NCBI RefSeq assembly: GCF_036324505.1
Contig: NC_086360.1
Coordinates: 20,710,761 to 20,774,760 of the forward strand
DNA: 64,000 bases
Direction: 5' to 3'
DNA from: Eleginops maclovinus
Taxonomy: Eukaryota > Chordata > Actinopteri > Perciformes > Eleginopidae
Under the pieces are notes generated by a model. The model worked only from the letters and a program-made list of their open reading frames with translations, ran no database searches and was not told the DNA's origin. This document shows positions 38,914 through 50,520 of the stretch, one piece after another. The first letter of the stretch is position 1; every line of letters starts with the position of its first letter. The translations under genes and the position numbers were made by a program.

Positions 38914-39929
38914 CGATGTCTATGTTCGTGTCTCAAGAGGCAGCTCAGATGAGGACTACGGGGTTGGCATCACCGTTGGTCAGTGTTGAAATCAAACGCA
39001 CTGTCACCGAAGCGCAGCGAACGCTTATGCTCCCGCACAGCCGTTAGTGTACTTGTGGTATCAAACTGACACCTTCTCCCTTGGCTGCTCCTGACAAGGA
39101 ATTTCTTCGTCGCAAAATTAGCTGTACCTTGCCAAGAGCGCAGCGGCAATTTGTACAGTTGTGAATAGATTTGATTCTGAGTAGATGAGATAAACGTTTA
39201 TTGTGTTGAATAACAATATGCAGACCCAGAAGGCACACATGCATGGCACTCGTACAGTATGAAATAAAAAACAGCACTACTCTTTAGTGCTGACCTCACA
39301 CTGTACAATTATTATAACCAGCTGTCTGTCAAATGGGCCTGATTTGAAAGTAATTTCAAGAGCCTCTTCAAAAGTCACTAATCAAGCTCCTACAACAATG
39401 CAAACCAATTTCTTCGTAGTTGATTGAGAAGAGCAATTGCTATTTTGGTATTTGGACTCAATGAATGGGCCCAGCTTTCTATCTGGGTATCTACAAAAAC
39501 TGCCACTAATCATCGTTCCCACTGAGGCAGCAGAGAGAACCACATACGTTTGTGTGTTTGTCTGACAGCCTGACAGACAAGATTAGGAAACAGACAGTTA
39601 TTGCAAAGTAAACTTGAGGATGAGAAACCGGGAGTGTATATCGATGCGAGATGGGTAAGGAATCCATTTCCAACAGCTTCACCCGGGAAATCCAACCTGC
39701 GATGAACAGGATCATTTCCTTTATTTACAAGGTGCATGCAATTGCTTTGCCATGCAAATGCTTTCAAAAGCACAGTGATGCCATCCCGCTATTGTGGGGG
39801 AATGATCGCTGCACCAGGACAAGAAGCTAGGCTTTGATGGGTACAGAATAACAGCGTTACAGAGCTAAGCAATGTGTGTGTGGGTGTGCTGCAAATAGGT
39901 TATTTTGGAGGGGTTTTTTTAGAAGAAAG
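38914..39929. other. Non-coding segment
   Basis: No gene is supported. One octamer (ATGCAAAT, 39752-39759). Two overlapping minus-strand frames of 69 and 87 codons are unremarkable. Confidence 0.5.
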
Positions 39930-40110
39930 GAGGCATTACTGAGGCCTATTGGTGCACCGAGGTACACTTCCAACCAAGGCGATTAACATGAAAGGAAATA
40001 TCTAATGTTATTTTCCACCGCTGTGAAGAGGGAAGCTGAGAAAAGCCTGTAATCACATTATTATTTGTGTCGGAGATCAAGATCAATCAGGGTTAAAGCG
40101 TGTCACAATG
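39930..40110. promoter_or_regulatory. Conserved-element-like block
   Basis: Repeat-free sequence with GCGATTAACATG, GTAATCACATTATTATTTG and GATCAATCAGGGTTAA-like stretches (homeodomain and Pbx-type cores). No coding signature. Assigned on texture. Confidence 0.28.
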
Positions 40111-40799
40111 TTTAACAATAACAAACGATGGTGTTGTGTAGAACATATACAAAACACAACTGCTTGTTGGGGTTGGGTGGGGAGATCACAGACTACAAAT
40201 CCATATATCTTTTGTTTCTATTTGACAAGAGATGTGTTTACATTATACCTGCATTCTGATTCCAAAAAACTAAATACATGAACACACAAAACACGCAGAG
40301 GAAAGCGTAGAAATGTTTAACAACTGTAAAAGTGACGATCTGTTTCTTTATAACCGGCAGAAAGAGGCAACATTGGAGAAAAAAAACAAGCTTAGAAAAA
40401 GGCTTCAATCGCCACAGAGGCCTGTACTGGAAACAGCAGCATCTGACTGCTTTGGGAAAAACTCAAATCCAGACTGCATCAGCATTCAGACTAGAAAAAC
40501 ATTCAGTGACAAAGAGCGACCGTATACACAGTGCCTTAAATTAATACACAGCACAAAAGAGCCACGAAACAAGCGTGCTCAACAATGTTGTGGCTTTTAT
40601 GATCCCTCTAGCAAACAGGTGCAGCAAACCATTGTGTTCCTGCAGAAAGGGTGACTGTTAAGATTCATTCACGTAATGTATCGAGCTGGTGAGCAAGCAA
40701 TTGGTAAGAGGGAGATTCAAACTTAATGAGTGCTTTGGCAGCTTGTGTGGAAAAGGCAGGGAGGCAGGCAGTGATTAACGGAACACTTCAGAGTACAAG
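40111..40799. other. Non-coding segment
   Basis: A 113-codon + frame (40313-40654) overlaps another of 70 codons in a different frame. Neither shows a domain. Nothing else is distinctive. Confidence 0.5.
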
Positions 40800-41080
40800 G
40801 CACAGCGGTGCTCAAAGAAAACAGTGATGATCTCCACTTAATCGCGGAGAAGCCCGGAGCATCTGCCGCCAGAGCAGGGCAGCGGCACCGGCGAGCTCCC
40901 GCTCCGCTAGGCTGTCATCTCTGGAGAGCTGTGGCCATATGCTCGGCTCTGCCGCAAACTCACAGGAAGTTAATTTTCTGACAAAACACAGGGATAAATA
41001 TGACATTCAAACAAGTTGTGCTCAGCCAGGCTGAACATAGATGCCGTGCCAAGCTCAAGCTGCACACGCGTCACACTTAG
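40800..41080. promoter_or_regulatory. Conserved-element-like block, GC-rich core
   Basis: CpG-bearing core at about 40,840-40,915 within CpG-poor flanks, followed by GGAAGTTAATTTTCTGAC-like sequence. A 64-codon minus-strand frame covers it without recognised domains. Could be a short enhancer. Confidence 0.28.
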
Positions 41081-43499
41081 GAACAGAGTTTTTTTCCATG
41101 CTCCCACCGCCTCTTCTTGCCTGGTGTTGTAGAAATGCAGTCAATGGGTGGTACATTTTCAGTTTGGAGGTGTAAACCTACTTGGAGACTTGGAGCTATG
41201 TTAGGTTTACACAGAAAAACCAACAGGCCTATGGTATATGATACAGGCGTGATACTAGCACAGGTCCCGCAGTAACAGCCGGTGCATGTTCTTATCATAA
41301 TGTTTATGAGGCAGGACATGGGGAACTGAGAGGGGCTTTCCTATCCGCATACAAACACATCCCTCAAAAATCCTGTGGAAATGACAATGCCATTGTCCTA
41401 ATGAGGGTAGAGAGGGGGGCCGAGAAATGGGGGTGGAGATTAACTTTCGTTTCCGTTCACAGGCATATAGCTCCCCACGCTCTGCCATTAAAATAATGTC
41501 AATCAAACCATTAAACAGGAGATGCGTCTAACCTCATCTGTGGCAGGTGAAACGCCATAGCGGGTCTGAACAATGGGCTCGCAGGTGTGAGCAGAATCCC
41601 AACACCTTATCACTGGGCCAATAAAGAAGAGAATATAGTGTTTCTCAGATCTCAGCAGTCTCTTACCACTCCATTTCAGACTGTAAAGAGAAACAGAGCC
41701 TTAGGGGTGAAGCTGGCCTGAACCAACTTACAGATTCTTTACAACAATAGCCGGTATCATATAGTACAGAGTCCTGTGGGGGATCGCTGGAGGTGAAGCA
41801 GCTTTTTCTGGACACAGGGAGGCAATAGGGATGAAAGAAAAGGAAGGTTGGTGGTACACAAGAGAGAGGGCCAGGTTTTGGCCTCCACCTGGGGCCATCA
41901 GAGGCCCCTGGTATGGCTAGATTAAGACGGAAGGGTGAAAGGGGTTTTCCCCTCAGTATCCTTTGCTTCAGCAGAGAGAGGTGAGGGCTGGGGGGAGTCA
42001 TGCAGATCCCAGTGGCCTTTATCAGGGAGGAAAGGTGAGAGGTTTGGCCCCTGGGACTCTATACTGCTGCCAGGTGGCTGGTTAGTCCCACCCACCCAGT
42101 GTGAGGCCATATAAACTATTAGGTCTCTTTTCCTGGAATTTGTCTTGGGTTTGAGCAAGGCCAGAGGAACAACCGATAACATGACGAGGTATCAGCATGT
42201 TGATTATAAAATATAACACTTCAACGTGGTGGTAAGACATCTTTTGGTAGTTAAGATTTAGAGGAATGTAATCCAAAAGGTACAGAGACAAAGAGAAGCT
42301 TTTTCAAACGGACATTCAAAGCAAGCTCCCAAACTTTATGTCCCTTGTCCAATTTGGCATCAAAAAACCTCAAAGGTTGTGGAGTTTGAAGATGGATGTG
42401 GTCAAAACAAGGGCATGTATGTCGGAAGTAGGGAAAGGGCCATTGCCCCCCCTCCCATGTATGCCCATAGGCCGATTTACCCTCACAGCTGATGTGACGC
42501 AAGATGCTGGGTTAATACATCTATTACAATATGTGTGAGAAAAACTACATAATGTAAATCAATAAACTAATGTCAGTGCAAGAGACTGGGCAAATCTGTC
42601 GGAAATATAATATATCCAGTACACATGCGCACAGAAGCACAGGCACATATATCAAGTGTAGAGTGGCAATCACTCACCTAGACACTGTCACATTAAATGG
42701 GCTTATTTTGCATGAGAAGGAAGAGGGAGCGATGGGCTGCAGCGAGCAAAAGAGGGACTGAGGGACTGAATCAAATGATATGAGTAGGCAAAATTAAGCT
42801 CCAATGGAAGTGGAACACTTCACAAGAGAGCCAATTTCAATTCCACAGCACTTAATTTATGATTTGTATGGTTCAGCAGCATGCTACTGTATCGTAAGCC
42901 ATGTAAGGACAGAGATAGAGTGAGACAACCAGCAGAGAGCCATCCAGGCCCCTTGAGGGTAACCATCGCACAGGCCGTCCTCCATCAGCCCCTCCAACAA
43001 CAATGAATTAAAAACTAATGATAAAATACTGCAGAGATTATGTAGTATTATGTAGTAAGGGGGCATTAGAAAATCCCATCAGTTTTAAGGTGATTAGTGT
43101 ACATTCTTGTGAGTATGAGTAAGCATTTCTAAAATATCACTTGAAGAAAACCATGATCTGCACACAGTTGAAATGTATAGGAGATAAGAGCGCTGGTAGC
43201 TAGGCACAGTAGAACTTTATAATAAACAGTATAGAATATGAGGGCTTCTAGATGAAATGCATTTATTTTGTCCCCGTAACAAACAAGAAGACCTTATATC
43301 TGTGAGTGACTGCGTTCTCTTCTCACTGTTTTACAAAATGCTTTTTTAACGACTAATTCAAAGCAAGCTGATTGAACTGCTTAACATGTGAAGTGTGTGT
43401 AATGCATAAACATCAATTAAATCATTTTTGTGAGAATAACAAACAACTAAACCATTATTTTAATATAAATATATATATAAAAATATGAGTTTTCAGTAG
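41081..43499. other. Non-coding segment with a Pbx-type site
   Basis: No gene is supported. TGTCAATCA (41497-41505) is the reverse complement of TGATTGACA, a Pbx-Meis-type core. The frame of 112 codons at 41663-42001 (-) is unremarkable. AT-rich with TATATATA near 43,468-43,483. Confidence 0.5.
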
Positions 43500-46400
43500 A
43501 TATCATTCTTTAGCGTCGCTGTGCGGGCGGTGTAGTCTTTCTGATAGGCTTTGTCTCAGTCATTTAAAGTTTGTCTAACGGGCATATCTCGGTGAGGTCA
43601 GTGTGATGTTCCTAGGGACGAAATAATAACTGGACCTAATTCAATTTGTGGCTGCACAAATGACTTTACATAGGCCTTGGCTGAGTTTCTGTCTCCATGT
43701 CCCTAGTATACGTGAACAAAGAACATCCAAGACCCCTTTTCAAGATGAGCTGGTCAAATGCAGCCCCAGTGCCCCTGTGACCCGTGAGCTCCCAGCAGCT
43801 TCAAACAGAGCTCTGCCGTTTGCTTCTTGATAAAATGCTCCTCTTTGTATTTGTTTCCCTGAGCCAGCGTCATAACCTGCGATGCCCCGGCCATATCTGC
43901 TAGTTTGCGGCATGTCTGGGAAAAATAACAAACAGTCTTCTCCATTATTTCCACAAACGGGGAACGAAAGGTCTTCGCCCGCCGTCCCCACGAGAGCCTG
44001 TATTGATTACAACAATGCTTCAACTCAAGACAAGACCACTCTGGGGTCACTGCTATTTCCATCAGAAAGTTTGCCAGTTTAAATTTACACAGCTCCCTCG
44101 TACTCCTCTCCTCTCTCGCCTCCAGTGAGACACACAGGAGAGCTGAGCAGTTTTCAGATATCAGAGTGCCAGTTGTGTAACGGAGATGCTCACCCTTTGC
44201 TCTGCAAGTGGGTGTTGTGGAGCTCCAACTATAGGCTCCTCCAACTATAAGCTCCCCACTGGAGAGCCTTGACCTGCTTAGAGGGGTCATAGCATCATGA
44301 GAGGAGAGACAGAACGAGACAGATAGAGAGATGGAGAGCAAGAGGAGGAAAATAAGGGACAATGGGCGATCATGAGAGAGAGAAGTGATGCCTCCGTCTC
44401 TTTTATGGATTTCCCAGAAGTCTGCAGTGCTGCTGTTTGAGTAGTTGAGGGCCACTGAATCACTGCAGCCCTCAGGCCCTTAGATGTCATTATAGCCAGA
44501 CTGGCTTCCGGCTTGAGAAGTTTTAACAAGGAGGCTCATCAGGAGGAAAACAACTTATCTCTGCGTATAACTATGTTTGTTTGTCTGGCGCAGTGTCTCT
44601 CTGCTTCTAACGTACAGCTGTACAGTATATTTTCAGGAGGCATTTTAATGACCTTTGGGCAGAACAAGACTAACCGAGGATAGTTGAACTTTTATGGACA
44701 CCTGAGTGTACCTGAGAAAGTCAATGAAAGTTGTAATGCCAAGAGGGAATAAGCACTATTCACATGCTCATTTACATAGTGTAACATTAAAATTCACTTA
44801 CTTTGCATTGAAGACAATTCCCCATGCAAAGACCTTCCTGTTACCTGATGAGAAAAAGAAGAGGACTATTTTAGCCGTGGACATGTTGACTGAAATGTAT
44901 GCATTTTTAAAGCATAGACTGTCATTAAGACAATCTTGAAAACTGTGTTTTTAGAAGTGGTTATCTTCCAAAGCTGGAGATGTTTTACAGTAACAGCTCA
45001 GGTTGTGTGTTTCCCCTTTTGTCCTCGAGTGTGGAGTGAGCAGCGCTGTGTCAGTGGGTGGACCCTTCCCCGCTGTGTGAAGTTTGATTAATACAGCCTC
45101 GACAGAGAGTTCAGAGACGGGGGCCACCTCTCACACACCCTGCTGCAAAATAATGAGCCTTCAGCGTGAAGGAATAATATACATTTCCTTAGTCTGAGTC
45201 CAAGCTGAATATATTCAAATGAAGTGACGAGAGGAGGCCGTCCTAACTGATTAGACTTGTCTGAAAGAAGCCCATGTAATTCTTCTTCTATGTACATGTA
45301 TTTAACTGTCACCTCTAACAATCCAACATGGCACTGATCCATTTGCATATAGTTCCTATAAATACCTGGACCTCTACCTGTTCCTGCAGTGATTCCAGTC
45401 ATGTTGGAACACAGACGAGCCTTATTGGTCTTATGGGAACTCAAACACCACAGGGGTAAAAGCCAATAGCAACGGACTTTACTCATCCAGCCAGCCAAGT
45501 CCTCATACATTATAGAGTAGGCTATATGATTTACCTAAGCTTGTCAAAAGAGAAAAACTATCAGGCAAATGTGGGGTAATAAATTGTAATCCATGCTGCA
45601 TATGTTTGACTCGTGACCCTTGGCATTTTAAGGGTTGGGTTGTACAAGAGAGTTGTAGCAAAATGTAGGAGAGGAAATAACGTGAAAGGTGAAGTAGCAC
45701 TTGGAAACTTTAGGCAAAATATGCAAAATGGGTCATGTTTTTTTAATAGAATATAGCATGTTTTGAGGGATTTATAACAGATATCATCACAGGACAGGAA
45801 CAATAATACACTTTGAAATGTAGACGTTCAGAGTATTGTTTTATACTTTGTAATTACAAGATATTGTTGATTAAAAGTAAATGAATTGCAAGGTTGAAAT
45901 ACATCTACAAAACTCAGCCTTCACATGACTAAACAAAAATGTGTAGCTGTTTTTATGAACGTAACTTAATGCCATTTCAGACTTCTGTAAAGTCCAATCA
46001 ATCAATTCCTCGTATTTATATTTCTGTAGTTATAAGTACCTTTTATTTTACCCATTTATCTATTGTAAGCAAATTCAAATTATTGTGTCACTACATGCAA
46101 GTGTGAGTGGATTGATGAGGTCCACTGGTTTTAAAATGTTGTAACACCAATGCCAAAGCATGCATGAACTACAGTATGTACAGTCAGGTGTAGTCTGTTT
46201 GGATTTTCTTGAAAAAGAGAAAGCAATAAACACACAAGATTGAAACTTCAGCTCCAGCTTGGACTCAATAGAGAAGTAACACTCATAGTTCACAGTTATA
46301 TAAAAAGCTTTTAAGGGTTCCTGAACACACAGCTCACGACCACTCATAATGAAACTAATTTCCAGTCTATTTACAGCATATTTCAGGTCTCACTAGAAAA

Positions 46401-47568
46401 ACAACAAATAAAGAAGAAAGCAGAAACAGAGTCCAGGAATTAAGTTTTACTTTTACAACGTAAGACCTCTCACTGGAATAATGAAATAAAGATGAGACTG
46501 AACATGCAATGGGAATAAAGTGTGAGTGTTCAAGAGTTTTATTTTCTTGTTTTGTATTTTTTGCTTTCTTTTGTTCTCATACTTTTTGTTTTTGTTTTCC
46601 CCTTTAACTCTTGAGAATTGTTATGTGGGAGTATGATAAATAGCAGGGCGTAGAGTGTGTAGAACAAAAACACTAAAATATTGGCAGCCCTGGGTCTGCT
46701 GCAATAATCTGCAGAGAAGCATCATTATGAACGGTATCTGTGTTAGCACCGGGCTCGGGTCAACGAGAACACAATAATACATGACATGTATAGCCAGAAA
46801 ACTCAAAATGCTTGAAGTAAAGTTTAGTGTAGATGGTCAAAGTTGACTTGTTGGTTACTTTAGCAGTCTTCCTTAGGACTGATTAGCTCTCTGACCATTT
46901 CAGATTGATGTGTCCAGTAATGGTTGAAACAAAGGCTTGGAATAAGCAGGTATTTGCTCCAGGTGTTTCTGTTCATGTTTGTGGCTGTTCATTTGCCTTT
47001 ATCCCAGTATTCAGATGCATGGATTTATTGCGATACCGCCCTCACTTTGTATCCTAGAGTCCTCTGTTATCTTCAGAGTGGCAGATGTTTCTACCCCCCT
47101 CAGCCCACTCGTCGCCCCCACCACCCAGTTCTCTCTCTGCGGCAAGGACAGCGGCTGTCGCGGGGGCACAGAGGCCGACAGTGGTGCATCAGGCTGACGT
47201 ACAGAAGTGATGGGCCGGGATGAGATCTGGCAGTGTGGCAGGTTGAGTGTTCACCCTCCTTTGCCCCCCACTAGCCCCCTGCTAACCCCTGCTGCTCTGC
47301 ACCGTACCCAGGCATGAGCATCCCAGCGGCTGGTGGCCCATTGCTTTGCTACCCCATAAAAATAGCCCATCCCATTATTCTTCGGCCTCCCCGGGGGCCA
47401 CAAGGTCTCCAGCATCATTACCAGGACTAAGGATCTGACTCTGCCGCCACCACTTGGCACTCCCCCTCCTCTCCCCTCACTCCTCTAATTATAGGTCAAG
47501 CACTCTTTTTGTAAATTATAAAACCTTTGTTCTTATCAAGAATACGGAACGGAGAGGAAAGATACCGT
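43500..47568. other. Non-coding segment containing the longest open frame
   Basis: The 233-codon minus-strand frame at 43754-44455 is the longest in the window. It has no recognisable domain and includes a 16-base tandem duplication (44223-44254), which is not a multiple of three. AT-rich from about 45,500 to 46,700, with an octamer (ATTTGCAT, 45341-45348) and ATCAATCA (45997-46004, Hox-Pbx type). No gene is called. Confidence 0.5.
44223..44254. repeat. 16-bp tandem duplication
   Basis: CTCCAACTATAGGCTC is followed directly by CTCCAACTATAAGCTC, two copies with one difference. A recent local slippage or duplication event. Confidence 0.92.
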
Positions 47569-47585
47569 GGAAGGAAGGAAGGAAA
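47569..47585. repeat. (GGAA)4 microsatellite
   Basis: About four GGAA units within a purine-rich stretch running to about 47,650. GGAA repeats can bind ETS factors, but the array is short. Confidence 0.88.
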
Positions 47586-47649
47586 GCAAGGAAGACGAGA
47601 AAGTGGATGAAGAAAAAGGAGGGAAATGGTGTAAAAATTAGAAAAGGGG

Positions 47650-47900
47650 GGGAAAATTTTCAATTATAAAACCAAGCTAATTTGGTATGACCAGCGACTG
47701 TCATGCATGGTGACGGAGCTCCATTATGCAGTCATTTGAGCTCTTTCAAATTAGTTATGTTAATGTCCTGCGTGTGAATGTAACACTTGGATGGGACAAG
47801 ATTTCAGCAATTAATTTCTACAGTCAGCGGAGAGACAAGCAAATTTATTTTCCCCCTCTCAGGGAATTGGTGGTGGAGGGAGCGAGGAGGGGAGAGAGCA
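47650..47900. promoter_or_regulatory. Conserved-element-like block
   Basis: Repeat-free sequence with TTTTCAATTATAAAACC, GAGCTCCATTATGCAG, CAAATTAGTTATG and CAGCAATTAATTTC-like homeodomain-rich stretches. No coding signature. Together with the next block it forms a cluster of about 0.7 kb. Confidence 0.35.
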
Positions 47901-47989
47901 TTCTGGAGCAAGGAACAAGCTAAACACAAGACCTAAATAAAGCCTGAACAATGGGAGCCAATGCCTCCTCATTCATTCAATTGACAATG

Positions 47990-48385
47990 TTTTGCAGCTT
48001 AAACCTGTTTTATTAATTATGTTTGACATTTCCTTAATTAGTTTCATTTACACCAAATCAATCCCTGCTGCTGTACAGCGTCATTTATCATTTTAAAAAA
48101 TTTGCATAGCCAGTGCTGACTTTTTCTACTTAATTATACATTAAAAGTGTCAGCCGCGCTTGCTGCCTGGCATTATCTGAGGCAGAAAGGTTTGTGGCTG
48201 GACGGGGGTGGCATTAATCATCAGGGCGGGCGCGGGCAAGGGGTGCTCCCGGTCGCCAGCGGGAGAGCCGAGCGGGGCTTCTCATTTTCTAAGCTTGATG
48301 CTTCCGGGGCCATGGTGACCTCAATGACCTACAGGGAAAGGCAGACAAATCAACGACCTCAAGCCCTAAAAACAACTACAGCTTG
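47990..48385. promoter_or_regulatory. Candidate enhancer: TAATTA cluster, CpG-dense core, DR3
   Basis: The AT-rich left half has three TAATTA cores (48014-48019, 48035-48040, 48131-48136) and the octamer ATTTGCAT (48100-48107). The right half has twelve CpGs in 48151-48310, including GGGCGGGCGCGGGC. It ends with a perfect DR3 (48316-48330). No exon or open frame of note except an unremarkable 81 codons. This architecture resembles an ancient enhancer with a CpG-rich core. Confidence 0.42.
48316..48330 (-). promoter_or_regulatory. Perfect DR3 nuclear-receptor element
   Basis: The minus strand reads AGGTCA-TTG-AGGTCA: two identical consensus half-sites with a three-base spacer, the arrangement preferred by vitamin D receptor with RXR. 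Both half-sites are perfect. Binding in vivo is unknown. Confidence 0.55.
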
Positions 48386-49979
48386 TTTATAAACCGTGGA
48401 GAAAAGGAGGAGGGAGCATAAGCAGGAAAAGAAAAAGCTGCAGGACATGTAGCCAAATTGAAAACATAGGTGAGGAGATAACAGCATATATAAAAGGTGT
48501 TAAAGACATCCATAATTTAATCATTAAAAGCTCAGTCTTTAAGCGCCTTACATGAAAAATGGCTCCATGAAATAAAACCATCTTTTGTCGTAGCCAGAGT
48601 ATAACTACTTCACCATTACTACAATAGCATCTCTCTTGGCTGAGTATTGCTATTACTTTCCCTTCGGCAAGTCTGTGAACACAGCGAACTGACAGCTCAA
48701 ACACCTGGCAAGCTCACCCCCCGAGTAAATCTTCTCAGTGTTGAGGTGAACATGGCTTTACAAATCACCCATTCAGGAACCAAGACAGAAATTGGCAGGT
48801 AGGCAGAGCCGTGGTGTCAGGAGTGAAAATTACTCTGAAATGCGGAGCACAGCGAGGGGCTGAGTGAGTGAGTCTCTGAATGGTGAACGCTATGGGTGCC
48901 ACTTTGTACTATGTTCTCGTGGGAAATCAAACAAGTGTATCTTGGAGGCGAGTCTACACTGTTGTCCTTTGGGAAAATGAAAATATTTTATGTGAATTTT
49001 AGTTCAGAATGGCCTCGGTTATTGCAACATACAAAGAAAAGTTTAGTGTGTATTGGGAAACAGTACCTGCTCATGCATCAAGTCAGTCAAAGTGCAGCGA
49101 TACCGTTCATTGGTGAACATGAGGTCAGCTGTAATCAATGAGGGAAACCCATCCTGAATCCGGAGCTTGAAAAAAAAGGGAAGAAAGCCTGTCCCAAGCC
49201 ACTGATTTCTCAGAAAGTCCCCTGAATAAGCTGTATCAAGATGTAAAGAGGAGGCTGTAGCCATGGTCTTGCCTGCAACATCCTTCAAGGGCAACACAAA
49301 AGAAAGACGGGCAACAAAGAACCTGATGAAGTGACTAATGCCCTGGCATGCCCCAACAGGAGCGGCAGGGGGGCGGCCGGAGGCGGCTACATGTGCACGC
49401 CTCACTGCCCCGTCTGGCCCCAGATAAAGTACTAACTGTACTCCCAGGGTCCTTAGATTAAGAAATGCAAAACCAGGAGCAATACCTTTTATTGCAACAG
49501 GCCAGATTAATATTAGAGTAAGAAAAAAAACTAGGAAAAAGCTACTAACAGACAAGGGACTGTTTAAGAATGTATTCCTAAAACGTGGGGGATGAAGAGT
49601 CTAAGTATCATTATTCTTAAAAGTTCCTAATCAGCATTTTAATGGAGGCACATTGGCTGAAGAAGTTTCTTTTATTTCAAAGTAAAGTAGTTGAAATAAG
49701 CCACTGACTCTTTTCACTGGGAAAAATATTATAATTCATACAAGTGATCACTCTAAAAACTAGAACTTTCCTTTCTCCCCAGCCCCCCCAAACATCGCCA
49801 TCAATTCCCCTAACCAAAAGTACCCCTTTAAATGCAAAACATTTCCACTATCAAGGATTATGCTTCCTTTCAGGATGTATGAAAAACCCTTTGTGGAAAT
49901 ATGATGATGAATTCATGGGCCTAAAACTCTGGGGTAGTTTTTACATCGCCGAAAAACGGAGGGAGGGGCGGAGAAAAAT
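48386..49979. other. Non-coding segment
   Basis: No gene is called. The 170-codon minus-strand frame (49043-49555) begins with a hydrophobic stretch because of T-rich DNA and has no domain that I know. A CpG-bearing GC patch lies at about 49,360-49,415. Confidence 0.5.
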
Positions 49980-50520
49980 CACCTATTTGGATGGCATACA
50001 TTACCATTACTCTTGTATTGTGTCTCCACTTTTCATAATGACGGGGATAAGTGTCCTGCTCCGAATGCGTATCCGCTGACAATGGAGGCAGACATTACTT
50101 GGTTAAAAGCTCAGGGTCCTGTGGGTAAAGAGGCCCAGAGAATAAAGAGTATCCGTCATGGCTAACGAGCTATAAGGATAGCACATTGCCTTTATAAATC
50201 ACTAGATCTTGCTGTTTATTTAAATTCATTGGTGCCTCATTATAACTGAGCTATGCACCTTTAGGTCCGAGTTGATTAGGAGTGCCATAGCTCAAAATGG
50301 CTTTTAATTCAGTGAAACGCAGCTCTGACCTTGGTGCCGTAACCCTGACTAAAACACGCAGCGACTCCCACATTAATAATGATGCTACCTTTACTGGGCC
50401 GCGGAGCCGCGCTGCTGCTACTTAAAATATGTATTATTAGTTACTAGCGACGGCACATTTATCACACCAAATTACCCTTCGGTGTAAAACTGCTTAATTC
50501 TGGGTCCCTGTACCCCTCTG
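49980..50520. promoter_or_regulatory. Strong conserved-element-like block
   Basis: More than 500 bases without simple repeats. It contains GATTAGGAG, TTTTAATTCAG, CACATTAATAATG and TATTATTAGTTACTAG stretches and a CpG-rich point at about 50,400-50,412. Frames are short. Motif density and lack of repeats resemble deeply conserved non-coding DNA, but alignment is needed. Confidence 0.35.

Noticed and set aside
43754..44455. 233-codon minus-strand open frame, longest in the window
   Set aside because: No recognisable domain, composition like translated non-coding DNA, no clear splice or promoter context, and a non-triplet tandem duplication inside it.
49043..49555. 170-codon minus-strand open frame with hydrophobic start
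   Set aside because: The apparent signal-peptide-like start comes from T-rich DNA; no domain, no supporting start or splice context.
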